64,000 bases of DNA, taken from positions 992,001 through 1,056,000 of the forward strand of contig NC_017042.1 in NCBI RefSeq assembly GCF_000284075.1. The letters are read 5' to 3'. Origin of the DNA: Rickettsia rhipicephali str. 3-7-female6-CWPP (GTDB lineage: Bacteria > Pseudomonadota > Alphaproteobacteria > Rickettsiales > Rickettsiaceae). Within the stretch, counting starts at the first letter, position 1, and each line of letters opens with the position of its first letter. The position numbers and the translations under genes were made by a program. Positions 54,644 through 64,000 of this stretch are shown piece by piece. The notes under the pieces are model-generated. The model was not told where the DNA came from. It made no database searches and worked only from the letters and a program-made list of their open reading frames with translations.

Positions 54644-55876
54644 CTACGATACTTTTTTTCTTTTATTACCGTAGCTGTTACCGTTAAAGGTTCTTTTACG
54701 GCTACTATCAAAATAATTAAACTTTTTATCGTCACCGCCGGCTCTTTTACCGAATGATCTTTTACGATTATTTTTATCACTTCTAAACTCACTACGTAGC
54801 GTAGATTCTCCTTTATTTACTAGACGATCGATTGCATGCCATCTAATAACATCATCAGGACAAATAAAAGACAACGCATGTCCGGTAGCCCCTGCTCTAC
54901 CCGTTCTACCTATCCTATGTAAATAATCTTCAGGACACATAGGTAAATCATAATTAATAACATGCTGTGTATGAGGAATATCAAGCCCACGAGCCGCTAA
55001 ATCAGTTGCTACCATTATTCTATGGTTTGACTTACGAAATGATAAAATTACTCTTTCACGTTGACGCTGACTTAAATCACCGTGTATAGCTTCTGCTGTA
55101 TGATTTTCATATTTCAACATTTTAGCTAATTGATCGGCAGAGCGTTTAGTCTTCACAAAAATAATGACCGATCCTTCCCTATTACCAAGTTGTTTAGTTA
55201 ATTCACTAAATTTTTCTTTATCAGAAACATGCATTGATTCCTGTTTTATTTCTGCAGCTGCTTTATTAGTAGCACCTACCGTAATACGTACCGGATTGTT
55301 TAGATATTTTTGAGAAACAGCAATAATATGTTTTGGCATAGTAGCGGAAAACATTAAAACTTGTCTTTTTTCCGGTAAAAATTTATTGATTTCTTCTAAT
55401 TGTTCTTTCATCCCCATATCAAGCATTCTATCCATTTCGTCAAGTACGGTTATGCCTATACGATCAATTTTTAGACTTCCCCTATTTAAGTGATCGATAA
55501 TACGCCCCGGCGTACCGATAATCACTTTTGGATTCTTTTTGAATTGCATAAATTGTTTAGGCATCGGTTCACCGCCTATCAAAACTGCACTATTAATTTT
55601 ATAGGATATAGTTACTTTATTTAAAGTACTGTGTATTTGCGTTGCTAATTCTCTAGTCGGAACAAGAATTAAAGCAGTAGTTTTATTTTTAATAAATGAA
55701 TCAATTAACGGCAATAAATAAGCAAGAGTTTTGCCTGAACCTGTTTGGCTAGAAGCGAGTATGTCCGATCCCGCCATTGCAACCGGAATCGATTGCTTTT
55801 GTATTTCAGTCGGCTCAGTTATATTCATTGTCTCGAGAGCAATAATTAATTCTTCAGATAAATTAAAATTTTTCAT
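54644..55876 (-). CDS. rhlE: DEAD-box RNA helicase (RhlE type)
   Basis: The protein unwinds RNA duplexes and may help ribosome assembly or mRNA decay in the cytosol. The product of about 410 residues has the Q motif (TEIQKQSIPVAMAGSDILAS), Walker A SSQTGSGKT, PTRELA, the DEAD box as DEMD, SAT, and the C-terminal motifs HGDLSQRQRERV, TDLAARGLDIP and HRIGRTGRAG. The tail (about the last 50 residues) is rich in lysine, arginine and asparagine and probably binds RNA. I prefer the ATG at 55876 (MKNFNLSEEL) over the one four codons upstream. Confidence 0.93.
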   Translation of the reverse strand: MKNFNLSEELIIALETMNITEPTEIQKQSIPVAMAGSDILASSQTGSGKTLAYLLPLIDSFIKNKTTALILVPTRELATQIHSTLNKVTISYKINSAVLIGGEPMPKQFMQFKKNPKVIIGTPGRIIDHLNRGSLKIDRIGITVLDEMDRMLDMGMKEQLEEINKFLPEKRQVLMFSATMPKHIIAVSQKYLNNPVRITVGATNKAAAEIKQESMHVSDKEKFSELTKQLGNREGSVIIFVKTKRSADQLAKMLKYENHTAEAIHGDLSQRQRERVILSFRKSNHRIMVATDLAARGLDIPHTQHVINYDLPMCPEDYLHRIGRTGRAGATGHALSFICPDDVIRWHAIDRLVNKGESTLRSEFRSDKNNRKRSFGKRAGGDDKKFNYFDSSRKRTFNGNSYGNKRKKVS

Positions 55877-56393
55877 TATATAATCCAATATAGTTTTAAA
55901 TCAAAATATGCACATTATTGATTAGACCTCTTAACATAACTCATTTCTTAAAGATATATGAGACATCGACGCTGCTCTCTCATCCTTACATACTTAACTA
56001 TGTACGCTGCGTAGAGTAGCAGTTCTTATTCCCTTTATAAGATAAGTTATGCAGGAGGTCTATTGTATAAAAAATAAGTTATAGTAAATTAAAATAACGA
56101 CTTATATAATTATCCTGAATCAAAAAATATGCTTAAGCTAGATTACAAAACACCAACTAAATATATAAAACGATAATGAATAATGAAACTATTTTAGAAT
56201 CTTATTCAAGCCAGAATAATATTATTAGATTTAGGGCATTTTCATGCCCTTTAGTAAAAATAATTTATTATACTTAAAATTATATAGGTTATTATAAGAC
56301 AAAAACAAAATATTTACTATTTTGATAAAGATGACTAGGCTACCCTAAATTATAAACAATTTTGGATAGCTGCTTTTGGTATTATAAATATAT
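55877..56393. other. Gene-free gap between the helicase and cspA genes
   Basis: Besides the palindrome at 55923-56062 there is a 7-bp hairpin (agggcat...atgccct, 56233-56250) with an AT-rich flank, possibly a terminator. I see nothing coding. Confidence 0.5.
55923..56062. repeat. Palindromic element upstream of the helicase gene
   Basis: TAGACCTC (55923-55930) is matched by GAGGTCT(A) (56055-56062), and the arms continue with ttaacataactcat / gataagttatgc. The centre (tacttaactatgtacgctgc) is the reverse complement of the gcgtacat...gtatgt core seen in RPE1 and other elements. Confidence 0.75.
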
Positions 56394-56996
<603 letters not shown>

Positions 56997-57082
56997 GCCC
57001 GCGTGATGGAATGGTAGACATAACGGACTTAAAATCCGTGGAGCGTAAGCTCTTGCCGGTTCAAGTCCGGCCGCGGGTACCA
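56997..57082 (+). tRNA. tRNA-Leu (anticodon TAA)
   Basis: The plus strand folds as a class II tRNA with acceptor GCCCGCG paired with CGCGGGT, anticodon stem ACGGA/TCCGT with loop CTTAAAA (anticodon TAA), a long variable arm (GGAGCGTAAGCTCTT), T arm GCCGG-TTCAAGT-CCGGC, and encoded CCA. A 74-codon frame on the other strand over this gene is not real. Confidence 0.96.
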
Positions 57083-57294
57083 TTCGCCATTTTTAGGCAA
57101 ATTCACCAATGTATCAAACGGCGAACGCAGCATAAAATCAAGCTTTTTAGGTTTCAATATTAAGTTCCCAAATATTAAATTTACTAAACGTCTTTTTGCG
57201 CTCACGCTGGAACTTTTAAATATCTTATAGACACTTGAGGCTGTTGATATCAAGGAAACCTGTAGCGATAACCGAAATTAATGCGTAGCTGTGC

Positions 57295-57522
57295 CCCTAA
57301 TGTATTAATTCGCATCGCAACTAGATATTATGAGCAAACTGATTTAGAGATTGCCGCAAAAAACTAACCACCAAGCCAATGCTATTTAATATGTTTGCTT
57401 TAGCTGAACATTTGCATAAGACAATTGTCGAAATCAAGCAAATTACAATAGACGAATAGCATCACTGCCTCGCTTATTTTAGACTAAAGAAATCTAGCAA
57501 ACAGAATAGATTGAAAAGGCAA
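57295..57522 (+). pseudogene. Gene remnant, possibly from a phage tail protein
   Basis: A short run reads NVLIRIATRYYEQTDLEIAA and then, one frame over, LFNMFALAEHLHKTIVEIKQ, with a TAG before HHCLAYFRLKKSSK and a TAA at the end. The 'LAEHLxxTIxEIxxxTxxEFxxWLAYF' pattern recalls small tail-assembly proteins of lambda-like phages, where the TAG would replace a hydrophobic or tryptophan position. The match is weak and from memory only. Confidence 0.3.
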
Positions 57523-57550
57523 TAAGTAAAAGCTTTTCAGCGTTTTTTAC

Positions 57551-57700
57551 TTAATAATACATACGCTTTAATAAATGTTGTTTATTATAGTGTGCTTCAG
57601 AATTTGTAGGATCAAGTTCAATTGCTTTATTATAAGACTCAAGAACTAAATTGTATTTACCTAGTAAATAGAAAAAGCCGTATTTTTGAGTAAGATAGAT
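57551..57700 (-). pseudogene. Tetratricopeptide-repeat remnant
   Basis: The minus strand encodes YGFFYLLGKYNLVLESYNKA followed by IELDPTNSEAHYNK, one near-consensus TPR unit, then a TAA at 57551-57553. The coding upstream is lost in stops and shifts after about 57700. TPR units bind proteins; the parent gene cannot be named. Confidence 0.6.
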
Positions 57701-57794
57701 TTATTAAATATATAATTATTGACTTATTCCCCCCTATAAATTACTTCTCTCACATGATAATTAAACTCTATCATTAATATATAAGCTAATTTTA

Positions 57795-58041
57795 AAGAGT
57801 TAAAATATAAAGAAGAAGAAATTTTAACCTCTGAGTCTTATATCGATGAAGAGGAAGCAAAGAAATTAAAAGCTCAAAATGCAAGGAAAGAGCTTAAGTT
57901 AATACTAATAACTCTTGGGATAGTTTTTTGACTAGTTTTTTAACTTTCTATTATTTCTTTTTTAACTATATAGAAGAAAAAGCAGCAGAATATAAACTAC
58001 AGCAAGAAGCAGAAGCAAAAAAGTTAGATAAAGATGAATGA
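57795..58041 (+). pseudogene. Remnant of a small membrane-anchored, charged protein
   Basis: A frame with YKEEEILTSESYIDEEEAKK and ARKELKLILITLGIVF ends at a TGA near 57929. One frame over it continues TSFLTFYYFFFNYIEEKAAE and QQEAEAKKLDKDE to a TGA at 58039-58041. Together they give a charged N-terminus, one membrane segment and a coiled-coil tail. The family is unknown. Confidence 0.4.
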
Positions 58042-58047
58042 TGCAGG

Positions 58048-58959
58048 CTATAATATTTCAGCAATTCTCAAATAATCTTGAGGGGCAAGATTTTCAGCGC
58101 GATAATTATCATTGATTTTCAACTGCGTTAATACTTCATGTATATTAGGTACAAGATTTTTCAGTGATGATTTGATCATTTTCCGTCGTCCTGTAAAAGC
58201 AAGCTTTGTTATTTGCTCAACTTTATTTATCAGAGCAATAGACGGCGGATTTTCTAAAGGTATTAGTTTAACTATCGCAGAATATACTTTAGGAGGTGGA
58301 TAGAAAGCAGTTGGCTCTACGTCAAAGCACTTTTCCACTTTAGCTATTAGCTGACATATTACCGATAATCTGCCATATGCTTTAGTTGAGGGCATAGCAC
58401 AAATACGTTCTACTACTTCCTTTTGTAACATTAGCGTCATACTAGTAATTAGTCGTGCTTCTTTCAGCCATCTAATCACTAACTCAGTACCTATATGATA
58501 CGGTAAATTAGAGATTATAGTTACTTTATAGTCAATTGATTTGGACTCGCCTATATCGTTACTCGTCGCTCTCCTATTAGTTATAGGCTTCGCCTCTAAC
58601 TTCTTGTATGCAAATCCAACTGAATTGACTATATCATAGCTTAAATCGGTTAAATTTATTTTAAGAGCATCTTGTTTAATAATATTTAGATTAGGATAAT
58701 ATTCTTTAATCTCATTAAGGAGCGGGAGGCATCTCTCATCTGTTTCTATAACAGTTAAGGATTCAGGATTTTTCTGCAATATTGACCTAGTTAACCCTCC
58801 TGTGCCGGGCCCTATTTCTAATACTCGGCTATTTTCTGCCAGGTTACTTGCACGTACGATTTTATCACATAGACTACTGTCAAAAATAAAATTTTGTCCG
58901 TGCTTTTTAAGAGGATTAACTTGATGTAAAGCTGCGTGTTTTGCAATTGAAGGGAGCAT
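58048..58959 (-). CDS. rsmA: 16S rRNA dimethyladenosine transferase with an in-frame palindrome
   Basis: RsmA (KsgA) dimethylates two adjacent adenosines near the 3' end of 16S rRNA during late 30S assembly. The 303-residue product has [19 protein letters not shown]-like sequence ([20 protein letters not shown]), SAM motif [12 protein letters not shown], and the catalytic [15 protein letters not shown]. An insert of about 35 residues at 110-144 ([20 protein letters not shown]) lies just before the catalytic motif and comes from a 105-bp palindrome (58528-58632). I chose the ATG at 58959 ([13 protein letters not shown]); the upstream extension to 59004 translates a repeat. It follows surA, as in E. 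coli lptD-surA-pdxA-ksgA, here without pdxA. Confidence 0.94.
   Translation of the reverse strand: MLPSIAKHAALHQVNPLKKHGQNFIFDSSLCDKIVRASNLAENSRVLEIGPGTGGLTRSILQKNPESLTVIETDERCLPLLNEIKEYYPNLNIIKQDALKINLTDLSYDIVNSVGFAYKKLEAKPITNRRATSNDIGESKSIDYKVTIISNLPYHIGTELVIRWLKEARLITSMTLMLQKEVVERICAMPSTKAYGRLSVICQLIAKVEKCFDVEPTAFYPPPKVYSAIVKLIPLENPPSIALINKVEQITKLAFTGRRKMIKSSLKNLVPNIHEVLTQLKINDNYRAENLAPQDYLRIAEIL
58528..58632 (-). repeat. Palindromic element inserted in frame in rsmA (not RPE1)
   Basis: The ends ATAGTCAATTGATTTGG and (reverse complement) ATAGTCAATTCAGTTGG form an inverted repeat, and the element is 105 bp, exactly 35 codons. Its peptide ([20 protein letters not shown], then [13 protein letters not shown]) is unlike that of RPE1. 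It belongs to another RPE class; I cannot assign the number. Confidence 0.8.
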
Positions 58960-58964
58960 AGTAG

Positions 58965-59105
58965 GGTATGTCATTCCCGTGAAAGCGGGAATCCAGTAAA
59001 ACATATAAAAACTTGTTTTTATATGTTTGTTTTTATCAAATATAATTCTGTATTAATAATCAAGGTTATTTTTCTGGATTCCCGACTACGCGGGAATGAC
59101 ATAGA
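58965..59105. repeat. Palindromic repeat of the 'gtcattcccgcgtag' type between rsmA and surA
   Basis: Left gtcattcccgtgaaagcggg and right ctacgcgggaatgacatag are inverted, with an inner stem (catataaaaac/gtttttatatg). It fills the spacer between the rsmA start and the surA stop. Confidence 0.8.
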
Positions 59106-59115
59106 ATAACACACA

Positions 59116-60003
59116 CTAAGACGGCAGCATTATTTTTATAGCTGCTTTCTTACGCATATTTTCAAACATTTTTTGTGCTTTTTGCGAAATCTTTTTATTG
59201 GTTAGGAAATTTACTACATAATTATTTTCATCTTCATTAATATTTAAGATTTTTTTGCTGCACACTAATGTTATTTCAAATTTGTTATTTACTTCAAAAA
59301 CATTACTTGCTTTATCAGGAGTTAAGTCCTTTACAATAGTTTGTTTTACGCCTTCTATCTTGCTAAGCTTATCGGTAATAATTTGCATAGTAGCAAAATT
59401 ATCATAAAGCGATTTTTTAACATCCGCACATTTTTTTAGTCGATTTTTTAAATTATTCATCTGCGTAAACGCTTTATTGCTACCATCTTTAGATGTAAAT
59501 ACTTGCATTGAAATTTCTACGTCTTTTTGATCGCTAGATAAAATTGCGACATCTATTTCTTTATTACTTACTTGTACCGATCTTGATAGACTTGATAAAA
59601 TATTCATTTTAATCAACTCGGATTTAATTTGGGAAATAAAACTATCAGGATTAACCGATCTGCTTTTTAGATACTGAAGAAGAGAACCGTGAGGCATTTT
59701 ATTACGATCTTCAATAGACTTAATAGCGTTATCTATCTCTTCTTGCGGAATTTCTCTATCTCCTGCATATTGAAAAAGCAAAGATTCGTCAATTAAGCTC
59801 TTGAGTGCTAAGTCACTTAGCTGCTTATCTTGAGCAGGCGTTAGACTTTCAACATTATTTAGTGCCATAATCATTTTTTTTCTAGCACGGAACTCATTAA
59901 GAGTAATAGGTTCATCATTTACGGATGCTACTATATTCGGTAATGATGCTTGTGCTACATTAAAAGTAAAAAAAACGGTAATGATTAATAATAATTTGCT
60001 CAT
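59116..60003 (-). CDS. surA: SurA-like periplasmic chaperone
   Basis: SurA helps outer-membrane proteins reach the BAM complex. The 295-residue product has a signal peptide (LLLIITVFFTFNVAQAS) and an N-terminal SurA domain (IVASVNDEPITLNEFRARKK, LALKSLIDESLLFQYAGDRE, GSLLQYLKSRSVNPDSFISQ). The rest has the length of one parvulin-like domain but no clear active-site motif, so isomerase activity is doubtful. Its place between lptD and rsmA supports the name. Confidence 0.85.
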   Translation of the reverse strand: MSKLLLIITVFFTFNVAQASLPNIVASVNDEPITLNEFRARKKMIMALNNVESLTPAQDKQLSDLALKSLIDESLLFQYAGDREIPQEEIDNAIKSIEDRNKMPHGSLLQYLKSRSVNPDSFISQIKSELIKMNILSSLSRSVQVSNKEIDVAILSSDQKDVEISMQVFTSKDGSNKAFTQMNNLKNRLKKCADVKKSLYDNFATMQIITDKLSKIEGVKQTIVKDLTPDKASNVFEVNNKFEITLVCSKKILNINEDENNYVVNFLTNKKISQKAQKMFENMRKKAAIKIMLPS

Positions 60004-60019
60004 GTGATACTCTGAATAA

Positions 60020-60158
60020 GTGACCAGTAAGTAGACGAAGTTTTATTTGGAAAAGAGCAAGGAGTCTATAAGTCAAGGAGCGGAGCGTACATTTAGTACG
60101 TGAGCACCGCAGAACTTATAAGACGACGTAGCCAATTTTTCAAATAAAACGAGCATAC
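60020..60158. repeat. Palindromic element ('gtacgtgag' core) between lptD and surA
   Basis: Ends gtagacgaagttttatttgg and tttttcaaataaaacgagca are inverted. The centre is ggagcggagcgtacatttag followed by tacgtgagcac. It belongs with 23720-23870 and 24475-24600. Its right end touches the last codons of lptD (stop at 60159). Confidence 0.78.
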
Positions 60159-62300
60159 TCACATGTTTAAAACTTTTAAACCGATAGAAATAGTCGGCGA
60201 AGAGGTAGTCTTTTTGATTCCTCTACTTCCATCGGCTAGATAATCGGAATAAATCTTTGCAGTAATTCTAACACAATCTTTAGCATATGTCATCCTAATA
60301 GTTCGAGTAAGTAAATTTGGAGATCGTCTAGAGAGATCAATGCGTGCACCAAAGCCTATAGTCCAATTTTCCGCTATCTGATAATTTATGTCTCCATAAA
60401 ATTGTCGTACTCTATTATTTGAAACCTTTATACTTTCTACGGAATAATATTTGTTAAGATTGGTAAGCTGAATAAAACTACCTAGAAAGTTAATCTTATC
60501 ATAGTTAAAATTTCCTCCCACTTCATCTCTAATAGGTCTGAAATATCTATCTTTCCGAAAGCTATAAAACACTTCTAAATTATTAGAAAGATTACCTAGT
60601 ATCTGCCCTACATTTTCTGTATCATCAGCCTGCAAATCTATACTATATCTTGTATTACGGGATTGTCCTAAAAATAATTTTAAATAATTTTCTTCTTTAG
60701 CAATACTAGTATTTAAGCCGTAACTTAATCTATTACCGAAATCATGGCAATCAATACCGCTATAACGGTTGGATAAAAAGATATTTTTTTCGGATAATTC
60801 ATATTTAGCAGGATCAATTATAACAAATTTTTTATCTTTCTTAGATAGTTTACGTCCCATAGTAAAAGAAACTACCGGCTCAATAAGTAAATTTATCGTT
60901 TTTGTTATATTGCCTACTAACGGATAACGCCATAAAGTTTGCAATTCCGGTATATTCCTTTGAAATGATTTACTTTCTCTCGGCTTATCTACATAAGCCT
61001 GTCTAGCAAGATAAAAATCGCCTCTATCTTTAGCAGCAAAATCAAAAATTTGTCCTGAAGCAGTCAGCACATTATGCATAAAGGATAGTTGCAAAGAGGT
61101 TCTAGCAACTTGTTTTCCTATTCTTTCTTTGTACATTAACGTATTATTTTCAACAACGATATGGCTGTTGTCATTATCATTCAAATTTATCACGTTTTTT
61201 GTATTGATTTTTGGTAATACTAGAGGATCGGTATATTTACGATCATTACTACCTAAGCCTTGAAAACTTAATCCTTCCGCCGAAAAATAATCAGCCTCAT
61301 GAATTTTATTTAAGAATATTTTAGAAGTTAAATATGAAGCGTAGTTATTATAATAATTTTTTAAATAAGCTTTATCCGATGTACGCTCCACCTTGAAACC
61401 GTAATCATAAACTTTATCGGTACTAATAAAATTACCGCTTGCTATATAATGATAAGAAGAAACTTTTTTATTTTTCACTACACTTCCGTCTTTTTCTAGA
61501 AAATACGGTAATTTACCGTAACTAACTTGAAAATTCATATTATCGGTATCATTCAGGCGATAACGTGCTTCTAGCTCATAAGTTTGATATTTACTAAAAA
61601 TTCTTGGAGTGAGAGTAAAATCTATATTAGGTTTTGCACGTAGATATAGGGGGATGCCAAACCCTTTATTTTTGACGTCAGGTACCAATAATCCGGAAGT
61701 TGCAGGGGCCGTAGGAGTCGGATGGAAAAAATACGGTAAGTAAAAAATCGGTACACCGTATACTTCAAAAAACACGTTTTTATAAACTACTCTATGCTCT
61801 GCGGAATGAATATAAGTATCCTTAGCAGCAATTTGCCAAATAGGGTTTCTATTACAAGTAACATCACAAGGGGTAAACTCGGCATGGTGCAGCGTAAGAT
61901 TATTTTCATCTATTCTTTCAGCAAGTTTAGCAATTAAAAGATTATTATCACCGGAAAGCAAAATGAATTCCGATATGATACCTTTCTTAAATTCATCTTT
62001 TAAAACCACTTTGCCTCCCTCTATTATCCGATTTTGTTTATCCTTAATTCGGATATTACCTTCTGCCCATAAAATATCATTTTCTATATCATAAAGTAAA
62101 TTATCTGCCGTTAATAAATACTCATCCGTGATAATTCTTATATTACCTTTAGCATATATCAAATCCTGATTTTCATTATACTCTACGAAGTCAGCTATAA
62201 TATTGCTTATTTTAATATTTTGACCATTCTTAGAAAGAGCGGCAAAACTTACCAAAGAAAATATTATGATAATAAGCAAACATATTATTCGCAGTAGCAT
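60159..62300 (-). CDS. lptD: LPS-assembly protein LptD
   Basis: LptD with LptE inserts lipopolysaccharide into the outer leaflet. The 713-residue product has a signal peptide (IICLLIIIIFSLVSFAALS), an OstA-like N-terminal domain (NIIADFVEYNENQDLIYAKG, LWAEGNIRIKD), and a large beta-barrel with VYKNVFFEVYGVPIFYLPYF, the proline-rich FHPTPTAPATSGLLVP and the final strand region. It is somewhat shorter than E. coli LptD (784). surA and rsmA follow, forming an envelope operon. Confidence 0.93.
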   Translation of the reverse strand: MLLRIICLLIIIIFSLVSFAALSKNGQNIKISNIIADFVEYNENQDLIYAKGNIRIITDEYLLTADNLLYDIENDILWAEGNIRIKDKQNRIIEGGKVVLKDEFKKGIISEFILLSGDNNLLIAKLAERIDENNLTLHHAEFTPCDVTCNRNPIWQIAAKDTYIHSAEHRVVYKNVFFEVYGVPIFYLPYFFHPTPTAPATSGLLVPDVKNKGFGIPLYLRAKPNIDFTLTPRIFSKYQTYELEARYRLNDTDNMNFQVSYGKLPYFLEKDGSVVKNKKVSSYHYIASGNFISTDKVYDYGFKVERTSDKAYLKNYYNNYASYLTSKIFLNKIHEADYFSAEGLSFQGLGSNDRKYTDPLVLPKINTKNVINLNDNDNSHIVVENNTLMYKERIGKQVARTSLQLSFMHNVLTASGQIFDFAAKDRGDFYLARQAYVDKPRESKSFQRNIPELQTLWRYPLVGNITKTINLLIEPVVSFTMGRKLSKKDKKFVIIDPAKYELSEKNIFLSNRYSGIDCHDFGNRLSYGLNTSIAKEENYLKLFLGQSRNTRYSIDLQADDTENVGQILGNLSNNLEVFYSFRKDRYFRPIRDEVGGNFNYDKINFLGSFIQLTNLNKYYSVESIKVSNNRVRQFYGDINYQIAENWTIGFGARIDLSRRSPNLLTRTIRMTYAKDCVRITAKIYSDYLADGSRGIKKTTSSPTISIGLKVLNM

Positions 62301-62419
62301 TTATATTAATAAATATATTTTAATAGTAAAAAATAATAGCAAGCTATTAGCAATATATCAAATAATAAAAAATTTTGCTTGCTCTTTTGTAGTGCAAGGT
62401 TATTCTATGGAGATGATAA

Positions 62420-62525
62420 CCGGTCATTGCGAGGAGATGCATAGCATCGACGTGGCAATCTCATGAAGTAGGATAAACTCCTAAGATTGCTTCGTCAAAA
62501 CTTATAGTTTCTCCTCGTAATGACG
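62420..62525. repeat. Dispersed repeat of the 'cattgcgaggag' type upstream of xseA
   Basis: Left ggtcattgcgaggagatgca and right ttctcctcgtaatgacga are inverted. The open frame before the xseA start (from 62530) comes partly from this element. Confidence 0.75.
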
Positions 62526-62568
62526 AATAATGTGCTACCCTCAGCGCAAAAAACCAAGTACTAATAAA

Positions 62569-63903
62569 ATGCTAGACAATTTCATTGCGCATCAAGCAAC
62601 CAAAGAGTTTTCAGTTAGTGAAATTTCTAATAAAATCAAAGAGCTATTAGAAAATAATTTTGGCTATATTAAGGTAAAAGGCGAAATTTCAGGCTTAAAA
62701 ATAGCAAGCTCAGGTCATGCTTATTTTAACTTAAAAGAAAATACCGCCATTTTAGCCTGTACTTGCTGGCGTCCTATTCTTGCTAAAATCAAATTTCCTT
62801 TAAATGACGGCATGGAAGTAGTAATTAGCGGTAAACTCTCAAGTTATGCAGGTAATTCACGTTATCAATTATCGGTAGATAATTTGCAACCCGCAGGACT
62901 TGGAGCTATGCTGCAAATTCTAAATGAGCGTAAAGCCAGGCTCGAGAAAGAAGGCTTATTTAATAAAATACATATTCCTATACCCTTTTTACCTGATAAA
63001 ATAGGCGTTATCACTTCAATAACCGGTGCTGTTATTAAAGATATTATTCATCGTATTCGCGAACGTTTTCCGACTCGGATAATAATATGGCCGGTTAGCG
63101 TACAAGGCGAAAATTCCGGCAATGAAATTGCTGAAGCAATTGAAGGATTTAACAATTTAGAAGAGGTAAATAAACCACGTGTTATAATCGTTGCTAGAGG
63201 TGGCGGTTCTATAGAAGATCTTTGGTCATTTAACGATGAGATATTAGTACGTGCTGCTTATAACTCAAAAATTCCTATTATTTCCGCAGTAGGTCATGAA
63301 GTGGATTATACTTTAATAGATTTAGCAGCCGATAAAAGAGCTCCAACACCGACTGCTGCCGCAGAATTTGCCGTACCGGTACGATCTATTTTAAATAATA
63401 CGCTACAATCTTATGAAAAAATATTATTGAATAATACTAGCCGGTTAATTAAATATCACGAACAAAACATAGTAAATTACGATAAAATACACAGATATCT
63501 CTCTCACTATATAAATAATAGGCAGCAATTACTGGACGAAACCGGTTTTAATTTACTAGATGCTTTACCGTGCTTTATTGATCTACAAGACACAAAGATT
63601 AAATCTTTTTCTAAAGAAAGGGTGAACCCTGCTAAAATAATCAATTACAAAACATTAGAATTAACACATCAAACAGCTTATCTATCAAAATCGGCAAATA
63701 ATACTTTGAAAAACTTTGAGTATAAATTAGAATTAAATAGTACGTTACTTGCAAGCCTTGATTATCACAACGTATTAAAACGAGGTTTTGCTATAGTTAA
63801 AGGAGAAACGGGTAATTTTTTATCTTCTAAGATTACTGCTGCGAATGAAAAAATTTTTAATATTAAATTTTCTGACGGTGAAATTAAAGTAGTGCGTGAT
63901 TAG
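62569..63903 (+). CDS. xseA: Exodeoxyribonuclease VII large subunit
   Basis: XseA with XseB degrades single-stranded DNA from both ends in repair. The 444-residue product has an N-terminal OB fold ([35 protein letters not shown]), the catalytic core with [40 protein letters not shown] and [20 protein letters not shown], and a helical C-terminal part. I place the start at ATG 62569 (MLDNFIAHQ); 13 upstream codons derive from repeat flank. xseB is not in the window. Confidence 0.94.
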   Translation: MLDNFIAHQATKEFSVSEISNKIKELLENNFGYIKVKGEISGLKIASSGHAYFNLKENTAILACTCWRPILAKIKFPLNDGMEVVISGKLSSYAGNSRYQLSVDNLQPAGLGAMLQILNERKARLEKEGLFNKIHIPIPFLPDKIGVITSITGAVIKDIIHRIRERFPTRIIIWPVSVQGENSGNEIAEAIEGFNNLEEVNKPRVIIVARGGGSIEDLWSFNDEILVRAAYNSKIPIISAVGHEVDYTLIDLAADKRAPTPTAAAEFAVPVRSILNNTLQSYEKILLNNTSRLIKYHEQNIVNYDKIHRYLSHYINNRQQLLDETGFNLLDALPCFIDLQDTKIKSFSKERVNPAKIINYKTLELTHQTAYLSKSANNTLKNFEYKLELNSTLLASLDYHNVLKRGFAIVKGETGNFLSSKITAANEKIFNIKFSDGEIKVVRD

Positions 63904-63914
63904 AGGCTTTGGTT

Positions 63915-64000
63915 TTTATCGTCATTGCAAGCAGCCGTAGGCTGCGTGGCAATCTCATGAAATAATGGATAAGCTCCTGAAATTGCTTCGTCGCATTACT
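63915..64000. repeat. Dispersed repeat of the 'cattgcaagcagc' type, cut by the window end
   Basis: It begins tcgtcattgcaagcagccgt after xseA and runs to the edge with gattgctt-like 'attgcttcgtcgcattact'. Only the left arm is complete. Confidence 0.65.

Noticed and set aside
56233-56250. Hairpin agggcat...atgccct as a firm terminator of cspA
   Set aside because: It lies more than 140 bp beyond the cspA stop and lacks a clear T run on either strand, so I mention it only as a possibility.
57029-57253. 74-codon minus-strand frame
   Set aside because: It covers tRNA-Leu on the opposite strand and has no protein features.

Overview
This window comes from a Rickettsia chromosome, most likely a spotted-fever-group or transitional-group species. 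The grounds are very low GC, decayed genes beside intact housekeeping genes, in-frame Rickettsia palindromic elements (RPEs) inside ubiG and gltX, several broken spoT paralogues, and a lone tuf gene behind tRNA-Tyr and tRNA-Gly that leads into the S10-spc-alpha ribosomal block. I cannot name the species from sequence alone.

Layout. 1-2150: the end of a probable ileS, then a shattered ankyrin-repeat gene and repeats. 2151-6114: propionyl-CoA carboxylase pccB-pccA on the minus strand and a small basic protein. 6349-14306: a three-domain lysophospholipid transport and acylation protein (Aas type), a zinc/manganese ABC permease with a frameshifted TfoX fragment, ubiG and gltX (each carrying RPE1 in frame), and an IalB-like exported protein. 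14511-17588: a decayed AA10-type (chitin-active LPMO-like) gene, two opposed fragments of a RelA/SpoT protein, and about 1.1 kb of gene-free DNA with a large palindrome. 17589-19546: groES-groEL. 19639-22440: a decayed glycosyltransferase-2 gene and a decayed exported beta-rich protein. 22558-26353: a small hypothetical, rph, grpE, a PerM-type permease and an Hda-like protein. 26419-28454: a dead ProP-type transporter and another spoT fragment. 28455-29668: gene-free.

29669-45447: tRNA-Val, rpsT, then a nearly uninterrupted minus-strand block. Read in transcription order it is tuf, rpsJ, rplC, rplD, rplW, rplB, rpsS, rplV, rpsC, rplP, rpmC, rpsQ, rplN, rplX, rplE, rpsN, rpsH, rplF, rplR, rpsE, rpmD, rplO, secY, adk, rpsM, rpsK, rpoA, rplQ. 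45639-50613: rlmB, a hypothetical, fumC, a vapB with a damaged vapC, and ftsZ. 50622-52043: a decayed hypothetical and a decayed ecotin gene. 52210-56606: nfuA, an AmpG-like permease, a DEAD-box helicase and a cold-shock protein. 56997-58041: tRNA-Leu and gene remnants. 58048-62300: the envelope-biogenesis group lptD-surA-rsmA. 62569-63903: xseA.

The intact genes are core functions (translation, folding, division, outer-membrane assembly, C3-CoA metabolism). The accessory genes that would act on host or surface, namely the ankyrin protein, LPMO, ecotin, glycosyltransferase, alarmone enzymes, osmolyte transporter and toxin, are almost all in stages of decay. Dispersed palindromes occupy most intergenic gaps, have entered reading frames at least four times, and supply the stop codon of vapC. 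I saw no CRISPR array, prophage or intact insertion sequence. The most interesting material is the palindromic-element biology: several superficially different families appear to share one central motif.
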